A DNA stretch of 64,000 bases from Halichoerus grypus (taxonomy: Eukaryota > Chordata > Mammalia > Carnivora > Phocidae), in NCBI RefSeq assembly GCF_964656455.1, contig NC_135721.1, positions 53,327,530-53,391,529 on the forward strand, written 5' to 3'. The position numbers and the translations under genes were made by a program. Each line of letters starts with the position of its first letter. The stretch's first letter is position 1. The notes under the pieces were generated by a model. It saw only the letters and a program-made list of their open reading frames with translations, was not told the origin of the DNA and made no database searches. Below, in pieces: positions 54,446 through 64,000 of the stretch.

Positions 54446-56224
54446 AGATATTAGTTACCATATGGTGGCATTAGTGCTGACACTAATCTTGGCATAGGAA
54501 TCACAGTGCAAGACCATCTAATCCTAATAGCATCTTGCATCTTCTTCCCAATGAGGTTAATAAATTCCCATGAGCAGGTATTACATTATATGTCTCCTGG
54601 TGTTCCACAGTGCCCAAATCAGGGTTAGCATATGTAAGATGGTCAGTAAATATTTCCTGAATTTTACTGAGGCAATCCCATGAAGAGGAAGCACCCAAGG
54701 AGGGAAGGAGCATTGTGAGTTTTGGGTTCTTGCCGTTGTTATGTCACAAATTTTGAAGGTGTTCATTTGTCCTTCAAGGCCTATGTTTTCCTGTTTATAA
54801 AACAATGTTGGATCAGCTGGCTAGAGGACCACTAAGAATATATTTTGTACCAAACTTACATGAAGCCTGATGACCTTTCTCTGGAAATCTCCAACTAGGT
54901 TACCTCCTGTTGCAGAAGTAGAAACAACTTGTTTCAAAGGAAATAATGTGTCTATGAATCTTCTAGCCCTTTACTTCTTGCAGAGAATACCAGTATCTGG
55001 ATGTGACAGTTCTTTATTCTTATTTATCAAATCCTAAAACCTGGCTTTTTTGCCAAATTAAAGATAATTACCAATTCCTCTTTTTTTCCACTTTAGCTAT
55101 AACCTTGCAGAGGGCAGGAAGGAGCTTGCCTCTGACCCTGTGTGAATTCTCATGTGAGCTCTCAAGAGAGTAATTGAATACAAATCAGATCCTTTTTTTC
55201 TGTTAAACTCAGAATTTTACTTGATCTTGCCTATTTCAAGGTTGCAATTAGGCCGTCTCCTTAGAAGTGTAAATCAAATCCATTTGAACTCTGTCTTGGG
55301 AAAATGGCAAATGTTCAATACCAAATTCTCTCTTTTCTACAGCCATGTGTATTAAAAGTTTGGCAAGTGCCTATTTCTCTCAGTCTGATCAGCTTCTCAA
55401 GTGTTCATCTTTTTCTATGATTTCTTATTTAAAAAGCTATTCAAATGTTCCTTTCCACCAGATTCTGGTGCCCCTGATGTGATATACCAGGAGGGGGGAA
55501 CAGATGCAGTGTAAGGGGTTTCCCCTAGAAGTAGACTCTTACCAATCTCAGATTTCTCTACCTCCCTGCCCATACTTCTGACACTAGACGTGTGCTGGAG
55601 TCACTGTCTTCGTTAGGGAAATTTTCCAAGATGTTCAGATACAAAGCTTGAAGATCAGTTATTGCCAATCATAGTTGAATAAGGATTGATATCTCATGCT
55701 CAGCATCCACCCATTCATTCAGTCAACAAATGTTTATTGAATGGTTACAATGTCTTAGGCCCTGTATAAAACACTTTTTTTCCTCTGCTGAATTTCTTGT
55801 ACTTGTTTCACAGTAGCTTAAGTGCCTCCTCTTCTTTTCCCCAAGTTCCTACTAATATAATATCTTACTGGGGGGATTTTGTCCCTGAAATTATTCTTTT
55901 TGACTCTAGGGTAGACATGAGGCAGGGTGTCATTTTTCCAAGTTTGATAAGACAATGACAGTTAGTGTTAGGAATGGACAGAAGGGGCTGGACCTTGGCC
56001 GTAGACCCACTGGAAATGGAGTGGACAGGAATAAAATGACCAAGCTGGCTTGGACAATGTAGAAGCTCACAGCTGTCTATAGAGAATGCCCAAGGGATTT
56101 CTGTTCTTAAACCAGAAAACCAAGACTTGCCACTCTCTGGCTCTGAAGTTCTCAATCATAAACAACTTCATGTCTACCCTTCACAGCAGAGAGAAAGGAA
56201 AGTGCCCTTGCATATGCCTGAAGG
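54446..56224. other. Single-copy spacer
   Basis: An L2-like 3' end in minus orientation at about 55705-55770 ('ttcagtcaacaaatgtttattgaatgg'). No gene; frames at 54501-54805 and 55865-56155 carry no recognisable domain. Confidence 0.45.
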
Positions 56225-56402
56225 TTTTTATTTTGGTAAGAACACCTAACATGTGAACTGCCCTCTTAACAGATTTTTAAGTGTACAGTATAATATAGTT
56301 ATCTGTAGGCATAATGTTGTTCAGAAGATCTCTAGAACTTACTAATTTTGCATAACTGAAATTTTATGCCCATTGATTCGCCTGTTCTCCTCATCTTAGA
56401 TC
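56225..56402 (-). repeat. Old L1 3'UTR fragment
   Basis: 'ttggtaagaacacctaacatg', 'acagatttttaagtgtacag' and 'cagaagatctctagaactta', then 'cataactgaaattttatgccc', match an old L1 3'UTR type in minus orientation. Confidence 0.6.
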
Positions 56403-56986
56403 TTGACCTTTCATCCCCAGTCTGCCAGATCATCACTTTGCCATAATTTTGACTACTCTCATGTTGGCCCTGATGATCACTGGAGTCCCAGGAGTTTCAA
56501 ACCCTGCTTTAAGAAAAATTTGGACATATTAGGAAAACTAACAGACTTTTATGGTAGAGTTTACCCACTTCAGAATGCCAGCAAATGCTGAGGATGCACA
56601 CAAGAGCTTACAATCATTTCTTATGATCAAAGGCAGGATGCCCTCCTACACACCAAAAACCTAAGGTAAAAAACAGAAATCACTGGCAAGCTGTCCCTAA
56701 ATGCCAGCCAGTTAACACAACAAGAGTACAGCTTCTCATTCTGTCAGGAGGAATTTTGTGCTATCTAGCACCTGCCACAAGCCTTTGTCCACAGGTGGCA
56801 AAGCTCCTGCCATCCTGAGCAGCACATGGCCGAGGGGAGGCAGTGGCTGACCTCCTTGGTAACCAGTTATGACAGCCTGACAGCAGACCGGCTGGACGCT
56901 CCAGACTGTCACCAAATATGTCACAGAGTGCTTCCCAGGCTCAAGCATTTAATTTACTTTACATAAAATAAAAAGACTCTGGTTCG
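56403..56986. other. Single-copy spacer
   Basis: Nothing recognised; open frames on both strands are short. Confidence 0.4.
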
Positions 56987-57193
56987 TTCTATTTATTTAT
57001 TTATTTAAGATTTATTTAAGATTTATTCATTTATTTGAGAGAGAGTGTGCGCACATGTGCTCTGGGGAGGGACAGAGGGAGAGGGAGAAGGACAGGGAGA
57101 GAGTCTCAGGCAGACTCCCTGCTGAGCATGGGAGCCCAAACTGAACCGGGGTTTAGTCTTACAAACCTGAGATCATGACCTGAACTGAAATCA

Positions 57194-57208
57194 AGAGTTG
57201 GATACCTA
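57194..57208. repeat. TSD of the nested SINE, left copy
   Basis: agagttggataccta here and exact at 57412-57426. Confidence 0.95.
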
Positions 57209-57411
57209 GGGGCACCTGGGTGGCTCTGTTGGTTAAGCGACTGCCTTCGGCTCTGGTCATGATCCTGGAGTCCCTGGATCGAGTCCCGCATCGGGCTCCC
57301 TGCTCAGCAGGGAGTCTGCTTCTCCCTCTGACCCTCCCCCCTCTCATGCTCTCTCTCTATCTCACTCTCTCTCTCAAATAAATAAATAAAATCTTAAAAA
57401 AAAAAAAAAAA
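57209..57411 (+). mobile_element. Younger Can-SINE nested in the older one, opposite strand
   Basis: Plus orientation: 'ggggcacctgggtggctctg', 'ttggttaagcgactgccttc', 'cccgcatcgggctccctgc', 'aaataaataaataaaatctt', long A tail. Well preserved with an exact 15-bp TSD. Host and guest form an inverted pair in one transcript. Confidence 0.96.
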
Positions 57412-57452
57412 AGAGTTGGATACCTAATCGACTGAGGCACATGGGCGCCCCT

Positions 57453-58749
57453 CTTTTCTTTCCTTTTAAAGCAAAACTCCTTTTCTTTAAAAGAGGAAAT
57501 CTAATAGGGAATCCTGATATATAAAATAGAGCAAAGTAGAAGTCCTTTGGGTGAAATTGAGGGCGGGTGATAGAGATGGGCTGGAGCATATCTGCTTAGC
57601 TTTCTCTCAACATCCAACCCATTTAAAGATCTTCAACTAATGCCCTGGAATTCAGTTCGACAAACAGAAAAAATTGAGGCTAGAAAATCTCCAGTGTACC
57701 TCCATTTCAGTCAAGCTCCATGAAGGTGAGGCTCTGCCTTGCTCATTCCTGAATCCTGAGAACCTAGCATGGTTCTGGCACATAGTAAGTACACACACAC
57801 ACACACACACACATTTGATGAATAGATAAATACAAGATTTTTTTACATGTTATGAGATATATCGATTTATTTCAGATTATACCTCCATGTGACCAATAGA
57901 GTTGGTTTTCAGCATTAACCTCTCTTTCTGACTATCCACCACATACCTTCCGCCAGCTTTTCTCTGCACACATATAAAAGCTCAGCTTTAGCTTCCTTGG
58001 GATTGCATCTAAAACACCAAATGTAAATGTCTCCCAAATGGGGAGACAGCTTGTTTATACAGGAATAATTGCTTCAGCACAGTGTCCTCCTTTACGGCAA
58101 AACTTGAAGAAAATGCTGAGTAGTCAGATTCCTTGCCTTTGCATTAGGAAAGAATTTAAAACCTATTTCAGGCTTTTCTTTGGCCTCATGTAAAAATGAA
58201 GCTTTTCTCCCCAAGCTAAGGGCAAAGCAAAGAAGTCTAACCCTGACTTATACTTTCCCTGAGCCCCCAAAATGAGTCCAGGTCAAAACAGGATTTTTCC
58301 CTTGTTTCCTTAAATTGGGGCCAGTCAGAGATGAATGGATGTTCCTGTGCCAGTTTGAAACTGCTGTAAAGGGTGTAAGCAATGCATCTCTTCGTTGTTC
58401 CCTCCCCTGCCCTCACCTGAAGGGGACAGTGCTAAGTGTGGTTTCTGCCACCTAAGAGAAGGCTGGAGGCTTCCCCTGGATCCTGGGGCAAGCCATCAGG
58501 TGGCAGATTCACCAAGGAGCCCGCCAGCTGGCTTGACTTCATTACTGTTTATCATTATGTCTACTTCTTCTAAAATTTCTCTTTATTTAATCACCTAATA
58601 CTATTTTTATTGGCCTGTCAGAATGTGGGGGAGAGTAGAAGGGAATTCATTTCATGTGTTGTGGAACATTATTATGGTAAAATATTAGGACAAGTCTATA
58701 CCTTCCTCCTTTAAAAAATAAGATACAAAACCAATTAAAGTTAAGTGAT
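57453..58749. other. Spacer with L2 fragment and CA repeat
   Basis: An L2 3' end in plus orientation at about 57710-57835 ('caagctccatgaaggtgagg', 'tggttctggcacatagtaag') is interrupted by (AC)11 at 57791-57813. The 71-aa frame at 57374-57589 ending in a Phe run comes from the A tail of the SINE. No gene seen. Confidence 0.5.
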
Positions 58750-59200
58750 TACTGAGATGCATCTAATTAGTTATTAACTTACACACATCAAGCTATGATG
58801 GCAGCTTTCACAGTAAAAATCCTGTTGGTGTTGATACAGAAGATAATTGATATCACAGAGGCCTCCGCTTCTCAGGCAATTGCTTAAGAAAGCACCTTCA
58901 CAGCTCAGAGCCTTCTCTCCCTTTGGGTTGGGGTACATTTTCGTCAATCTGACAAGATCTGTCAGATATTATCAGACAATTGATCACCAACTGCTTGCAA
59001 GTCTTAATCCATCGTTTGATCACACATCAAGAAAAATTGCTTTTTATGTCTTACATCTTGGCCATGAGAAAGGGGAAGAAAGCAGAGACTTAGGCTTCCG
59101 GCTCCAGCTCATTACTTTTTTGCAAATGATAGATGGGTTCACTAGGCAATTTAACTTTAAAATGATCTTTTCCCCTTTCTCAAATAAGCAAATAGAAGGA
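58750..59200. other. Candidate conserved noncoding stretch
   Basis: Repeat-free, with 'ctaattagttattaac' and further homeobox-like words, and a 150-codon plus-strand frame (58847-59299) with no recognisable domain. The texture suggests a regulatory or structural conserved element rather than a gene. Inference only. Confidence 0.25.
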
Positions 59201-59299
59201 GCTTTGCAGCACAAGCTGAGTGGAAAGGGAGTCAGCCTGCTGTTCCTTTTGTGTCTCTATAATAGGCGCCCATGTGTGGATGGAGGCATGTATGCTTAG

Positions 59300-60735
59300 T
59301 AAATATGTATTTATTTAGTATTACTGCATCTACTTCTAAATAATAGGATTTAAAGTGGACACACACAGAGAGACTAACTTTCACTCTCCAGGACATAGCT
59401 ATAATCATTTTACACATTTCTTCTAGAGCACTTATGTTATATATAAAGTAATTTGAAATGACTTCTAGTTTACAAAAAAAAAAAAATGAGTATTATATAA
59501 TGACACAGTAAAAACCAATTCTAAAATACATCACTTCCCCCACCATGAATCCAGTTATGTTATTGTCAAAACCCTGACCTTATGTATCTAGCAGTGTATC
59601 TTCTAGCTTTTCAGAATGGGGCAAAGCCTAATAATGCAGGAATTAGCCATGTTTCTAATACTTGATTGCTATTTAATATCAAAAAGAGAAAATATCTAAT
59701 AGTTAAACCTCAAAGTTTTTGAGGGATTCCATTTAAATTGTCAACATACACACAAATATCCTGGTGATCTGTAAGTAGTATTTCCAAAGTTCACAGCATT
59801 CAGACATTACAGTTGCTTTCTTTGAGGCCAGGAAGGAAAACTCCCAACTCCCCATTTCTTGTTTTCCCACCTCTCTTGCACTGAAAACCTCCCTGGAAAT
59901 CTTCCACTATCGTACATCCTCTGTAATTTAAAGACACAAAGAACTGAAAGTCAGTCTTTGCGTGCTTAAGTAAAATGAAAGGCACTGAGAGGTATGTAAT
60001 TAGTGCTTTTTCTGTGTCGTGGCAACTCGAGATTGACAGTGTTTCCAAATACTAGCCACTAAATTCTACAGTCAAGCAGTGTGTGGCTGGCCTGCAAGCT
60101 TTTGTCAATAAATGGAAAACCCCATAAGGCCAGGGACTGGACCCCAACCCCTAGCAAAATTTGTGCCAGGCACAGAGCGTGCTCCAGTAAAATGTTTGTT
60201 CTGATGAAATGCAGATAAAAGCTCTAGCTTAGTTAAAACTGTTGCACCAAAGTTGATTGCCTAGTTTTGATCACGTGCTTATGTAAGATGTTATCATTGG
60301 GGGGAAGTGGAGGAAGGATACATGGGAACTCTGTTCTCCTTTTGCAGCTTGTAGGTGGGTCTAAAATTATTTCAAAATACAATTAAAAAATTATTGAAAA
60401 GTGAATGCATCTCTAATTCTTTAAGCCTGCTGAATGTGCTACGCATTTGAGGCACTGAAGTCTTAGGGCTGCAGCGTGGTGCCTTTTTTCCTTGTTTTTA
60501 TTGCACCTCTTTCCACCTTTTCCCTTTGTCCATTGCCCAGATTCTGGTTCTGCCTCTAGTCCAAATGTGCTCCTTATACCTGATCTTCCCCAAAGTTTGA
60601 CTATTAGCCCTCCCTGAGAAATTTTGGCTCAGACTTCCTTTGTCAAGAATTTCTTCTTTTGGCCTGGATTTCCTCTTTGCACCACCACTGCATCTTTCTC
60701 GTTGGCCTTCTCAGCACCGTTTCCCTTTTGCCCAG

Positions 60736-60739
<4 letters not shown>
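59300..60739. other. Spacer with L2 and L1 ends
   Basis: About 60095-60210 is L2-like, plus ('aggccagggactgg', 'tgccaggcacagagcg'). About 60290-60410 resembles an old L1 3' end, plus ('atacatgggaactctgttc', 'ctaaaattatttcaaaata'). No gene seen. Confidence 0.45.

Positions 60740-60787
<48 letters not shown>
60740..60787. repeat. (GT)24 microsatellite
   Basis: 24 uninterrupted GT units, the longest perfect simple repeat in the window. Length is likely polymorphic. The Val-Cys run in a 72-aa frame here is this repeat translated. Confidence 0.97.
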
Positions 60788-60789
<2 letters not shown>

Positions 60790-61209
60790 GGGGAGGGCTG
60801 ATGTACAGAATGGAAATGATGAAGGGTGAGGTTGAGATTTAGTCTGTGGTAACCTGTATCTCTGAAGTAGATTTCTGTGTATAAAGAACAATTTCCTGCT
60901 GGGGAGAGACTCTACCTAGTTTATCAGATCCATCAAATTGAACTCTTCAGCTTCACTATATGTTTTGTGAAAATACTATCAGAGCCTTCAAAGTTTAGCT
61001 TGCTCCATACCTGTTCTCACAGCTGGGTGGCAAGAGCACGATCCCTGTCACCATAAATGACAAAGAGAATGGACTTACTGAGACCACACCCTGAGGCCAA
61101 ACAGCATGGTCTGTGCATTTATCTCAAACTGGATTTGCCTTTGGGAAATCAGCTGGGACCCTCAAGGGCTTCCCCACCACTCTATTCATATAAGGGACAG
61201 TCGAATGCA
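60788..61209. other. Single-copy spacer
   Basis: Nothing recognised. Confidence 0.4.
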
Positions 61210-61438
61210 ATGGCATTCAACACAGGCACTGGGGCCATATTATTTTGAATCCAGCTCTGTTTACTAGCAATGTGACTAGACAAGTTACTTAATCTCTCTG
61301 TATTTTAGTTTTTTCATCTGTAAAATGGGAATGATAATTATTCCTAGTTTATAGGGATCTTATGAGAATAATATGAGTTAGTGTTTTGAAAAGCACCAGG
61401 CTCACCCATAGTTGGCACTCAGTGAAAGTAACTGCTAT
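61210..61438 (+). repeat. MIR element
   Basis: 'tgaatccagctctgtttact', 'agcaatgtgac', 'tcatctgtaaaatgggaatgata', 'ccaggctcacccatagttgg' in MIR order. Confidence 0.85.
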
Positions 61439-61999
61439 TTTCTAATTCCTTTTCTACTTCTTTTTCCTTATTCCCCCTCTACTGCCTCCTTATAAAGGAA
61501 CTGAAACTCCTTGCGCTGGCTTTCTCCTTGTATCTTACAATGCTCTGAGCTGAGAGAGGGCAGCATGGATTTGGATTGGACTAGAAGTCAGACTGCTGAG
61601 AAAGATAAGCTTAGAGGCATGGTTGAATATTGTCTTGTCTTTTCTTTTCATAGCATTTTATTTTTATATTTTATAAATACTTTACATTTATATTTTCATA
61701 ACAAATATAAGCTGAACATTGGTACTTTGCTGAATATAGCTCCCAAGTGTTAAATGTGATGTTTAGAGGCATAAAACACTCTGACGTAACTACAACTATG
61801 GAATGGAACAGTGTTTCCAAGAGCTCCTCAGTTTTCCCAATCTTTGCTGGGGTGAGCGCTATCTACTGACACTTGAACTAATGGCCTCCCAATCCCAGGC
61901 AAATGGCATCCAATCCGTTCCACCCCTTCCAGTCAGCAACACAAAGTAATGAAAACTTGTTGCCTGAGTCCTTTCTCATTAGCTCTGGAGACGCAGATT
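61439..61999. other. Single-copy spacer
   Basis: Nothing recognised. Confidence 0.4.
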
Positions 62000-62680
62000 A
62001 AAAATCATTCTTTGGTTGTATTTATTAAGTTTATATGATCCGCTTTCTAAGAAGCATTTACAACAAACAATGAGTTATAGCTAAAACCAATGTGAGCGAG
62101 CAATAAACTCAAATTAGACGAGATAAAATTAAATTTTCATGTATCATAAATGAAATATCCATTAGGGACTTCTCAATGACCTTCAGGTTCAGCAAATTCT
62201 GTGTTAAAACTTCCAACGTGAAAGATATGAGTACTGGGCCAGATAACATGCATTTCAGATACTGTGGAGGAAAAGGCCCAGCCAGCCACAGTAAACAAAT
62301 GTAGCTAGTTTTAGAGAAATGCTATTGACAGTAAAATTCTAATTTTACTCCAGCTCCCAGAACAGATGTACCTCCGAGTCCATAGACTGCAATACTTAAC
62401 TGCAGCTACTCAGCTGTGACCTTCAGCCCCAGGCTCACTGCAATAAAATTTTCATGCAACCATATGGAAGAATATTTTAATAGAGATTTACTGTCAGTAA
62501 CTGTCCCAAAGGAGCAAATAAGGAAGCTGTAACATATTGCGTACAGTAAATCAAGGGGACTTCAATGGAAAAACGAAACCTCCCGGAGGCAAGCATCTTT
62601 AAAATTACAGGCAACACTTTGTACAAATATGTGTACAAAGGACTAGATATGCACTCAGTTAAGTAGCTCAAAATGGTTTC
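62000..62680. other. Candidate conserved noncoding stretch
   Basis: Long repeat-free block with balanced base use and dense short motifs, such as 'ggttgtatttattaag' (forkhead-like), 'aattagacgag', 'taaacaaatg' and 'gacagtaaaattctaatttta'. No coding frame over 64 codons. It resembles developmental enhancers in texture, but only an alignment can tell. Confidence 0.3.
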
Positions 62681-64000
62681 GATTTGCAGATATATTTATT
62701 TAGAATTTATTTATTGGATTTTATAAATGGCAAGCACTTACCTGTCAGGGCTGAATGCCTATGTATCCCCCTTCCCTGGGGCAAAACGGAAGTGAGGGAG
62801 GGGTGACTTCAACTGAAAATCTTACCCAACCAGGGATTGTGGCAGGCAGCATAAATTGCACCCTCTCTATAGCCAGGTTTACTTCAATTTCGGGTGAGGT
62901 ATTAAGCACAGGGACAAAATATTCCCTTAGCCAGTATACAAACAGTACTGGATGAGTTATTTGAATGGTTAAAAATTCAGCTTAAACAATAAATGAGGAC
63001 ACATGTTGATCAAAACTCCCAGTGGGGCAGAATGCATTCAGAGTCCCTACATGAGTCCTTGATTATGTTTTACCCAGCATTTTTGCGTGTAAAAATGTCT
63101 CCTCTTTGTGAAGCTATAAAATGGCAATTTTTGTCTAAATGGGTCTTGCGCTGGTTGGAATCAGTAAATCAGATCTCATGCTCTTCTCCTGACCCTGTGT
63201 TTATTTGGAGATAGGAGTCCACGGCACAGGGCCACAGGTGAGCTAAGAAGGAGGGATGGAGCCTGAGCGTGTCACCTGCACGGCTCCATGCTTCAGTTCA
63301 CTTAGTTACCACCACTACACCATTTCCTTGCTCGGTTTCAGCCCTTGCTGTTAAGAGCATTTCAGTTTCAGATATTTGTTTCCTGAGGGCAAACAAGCAG
63401 CCATCTCCCCCTCTACTCAACTGATGGAAACTCTAATGTGAGGGGCAGTAATTCAGAGATAAATAGACCGAACACTGCCCGTGACAGTTCATATTTTATG
63501 GTGAAGAGAAGGCCTAAAACCTAAAAAACTCATGTGTAGGAGGCATAGCACAAATGCCTCATCCATGGTACGTAATGAAGGAAGATGTCTTGGCATCAAA
63601 CTGAAAATCAAAATATCCAAGTGACCGTGAATAGGAGAATCAGGTGATAAATCTTTATGTTTTGCTAAATGCCCGTGGGTTGTCACATTTGACAAAGAGT
63701 TATAACAATAGAAGAATTGTCATATCTGATAAATGTGTCTTAGGCATTCCATTCTTTTGTTGAAGTGGTCCCAGTTACTATAAAACCCAGGTAACATGCA
63801 CGCATGTACAGATTCAGAACAGGTTAGGTTACACACTGAAAGTGAATTATCTTGACTAATCAGAACTTGGATGGAAATTGTAATGCAATAGGAAAAAAGC
63901 TTGAGACGTTAGTTCATGCTATCAGATTAATGTATAAATCATGTTACATGGCTAACGATGAGTTCGTTACCCACCCATTTTCCCAGTGTTTCAATTACTG
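62681..64000. other. Single-copy end of window
   Basis: No gene, RNA or clear repeat recognised. Frames at 62755-62955, 62993-63214 and 63489-63695 are short and show no domain. Confidence 0.4.

Larger units (their letters stand above)
56987..57452 (-). mobile_element. Older Can-SINE, split by a younger one
   Basis: Minus orientation, in two parts: 56987-57193 (tail side, 'atttatttaagatttattcatttatttgagagag', GA-rich middle, 'gatcatgacctgaactga') and 57427-57452 (head side, 'cgactgaggcacatgggcgcccc'). Clearly more diverged than the inserted copy. No clear TSD left. Confidence 0.85.

Noticed and set aside
58847..59299. 150-aa open frame as a host gene
   Set aside because: No domain, signal or splice-site context. 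A frame of this length is expected about once by chance in 64 kb of AT-rich DNA. Kept only as a conserved-block candidate.
60624..60842. 72-aa frame with a long Val-Cys run
   Set aside because: It is the (GT)24 repeat in translation.

Overview
This window is vertebrate nuclear DNA, almost certainly from a carnivoran of the arctoid group (bear, seal or mustelid side). The evidence is at least six tRNA-Lys-derived Can-SINEs of the arctoid type, plus several copies of a young carnivoran LINE-1 (L1) family, on an AT-rich background of old mammalian repeats (MIR, L2, MER5, MER20, older L1). No host protein-coding exon, rRNA, tRNA gene or CRISPR array could be supported. Nearly every long open frame is part of an L1 or its shadow. 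The window reads as an intergenic or deep intronic repeat-rich region.

Layout. 1-632: 3' end of an old plus-strand L1. 1810-7896 (L1-A), 9154-15501 (L1-B) and 19264-26360 (L1-C): three near-full-length, young, minus-strand L1s, each with its own target-site duplication (TSD). L1-A keeps an open ORF1 (298 aa) and an open endonuclease domain but has lost the reverse-transcriptase core. L1-B has lost the ORF1/ORF2 boundary. L1-C keeps most modules but has frame breaks and a 5'UTR deletion. 15.5-19.2 kb is mostly single-copy and holds a candidate conserved regulatory stretch. 26.4-26.8 kb is an extra segment lying inside the TSD of L1-C. It begins in what looks like the R-U5 part of a retroviral LTR, so it looks like a 5' transduction from an LTR-initiated transcript. 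26.9-39 kb: MER20 (split by a SINE), MER5A, MIR and L2 fragments, and a 5'-truncated young L1 (L1-D). 39.36-44.24 kb: an old rearranged L1 (L1-F), itself inserted in an older repeat and split by a twin-primed L1 (L1-E). 45.5-53.5 kb: old L1 fragments of both orientations, a fossil hAT transposon with readable transposase motifs, and a 66-bp L1 micro-insertion at its end. 53.5-64 kb: mostly single-copy DNA with SINEs (one nested in another), L2/MIR pieces, a (GT)24 microsatellite and two more candidate conserved noncoding stretches.

How the parts relate. The L1s supply ORF1p (RNA-binding chaperone) and ORF2p (endonuclease and reverse transcriptase). Can-SINEs have no proteins and are known to use the L1 machinery, which fits the 10-15 bp TSDs and A-rich tails seen here. 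Relative order can be read from nesting: L2/MIR/MER elements, then L1-F, then L1-E, then L1-A/B/C/D, then SINEs inside L1-B and L1-C. The most unusual signals are the LTR-started 5' transduction on L1-C, a duplicated module in the L1 5'UTR, a two-module 3'UTR in the young L1s, and an ORF1-to-ORF2 junction that shares one reading frame separated by a single stop. Family names rest on recognition of consensus features and were not checked against a database.
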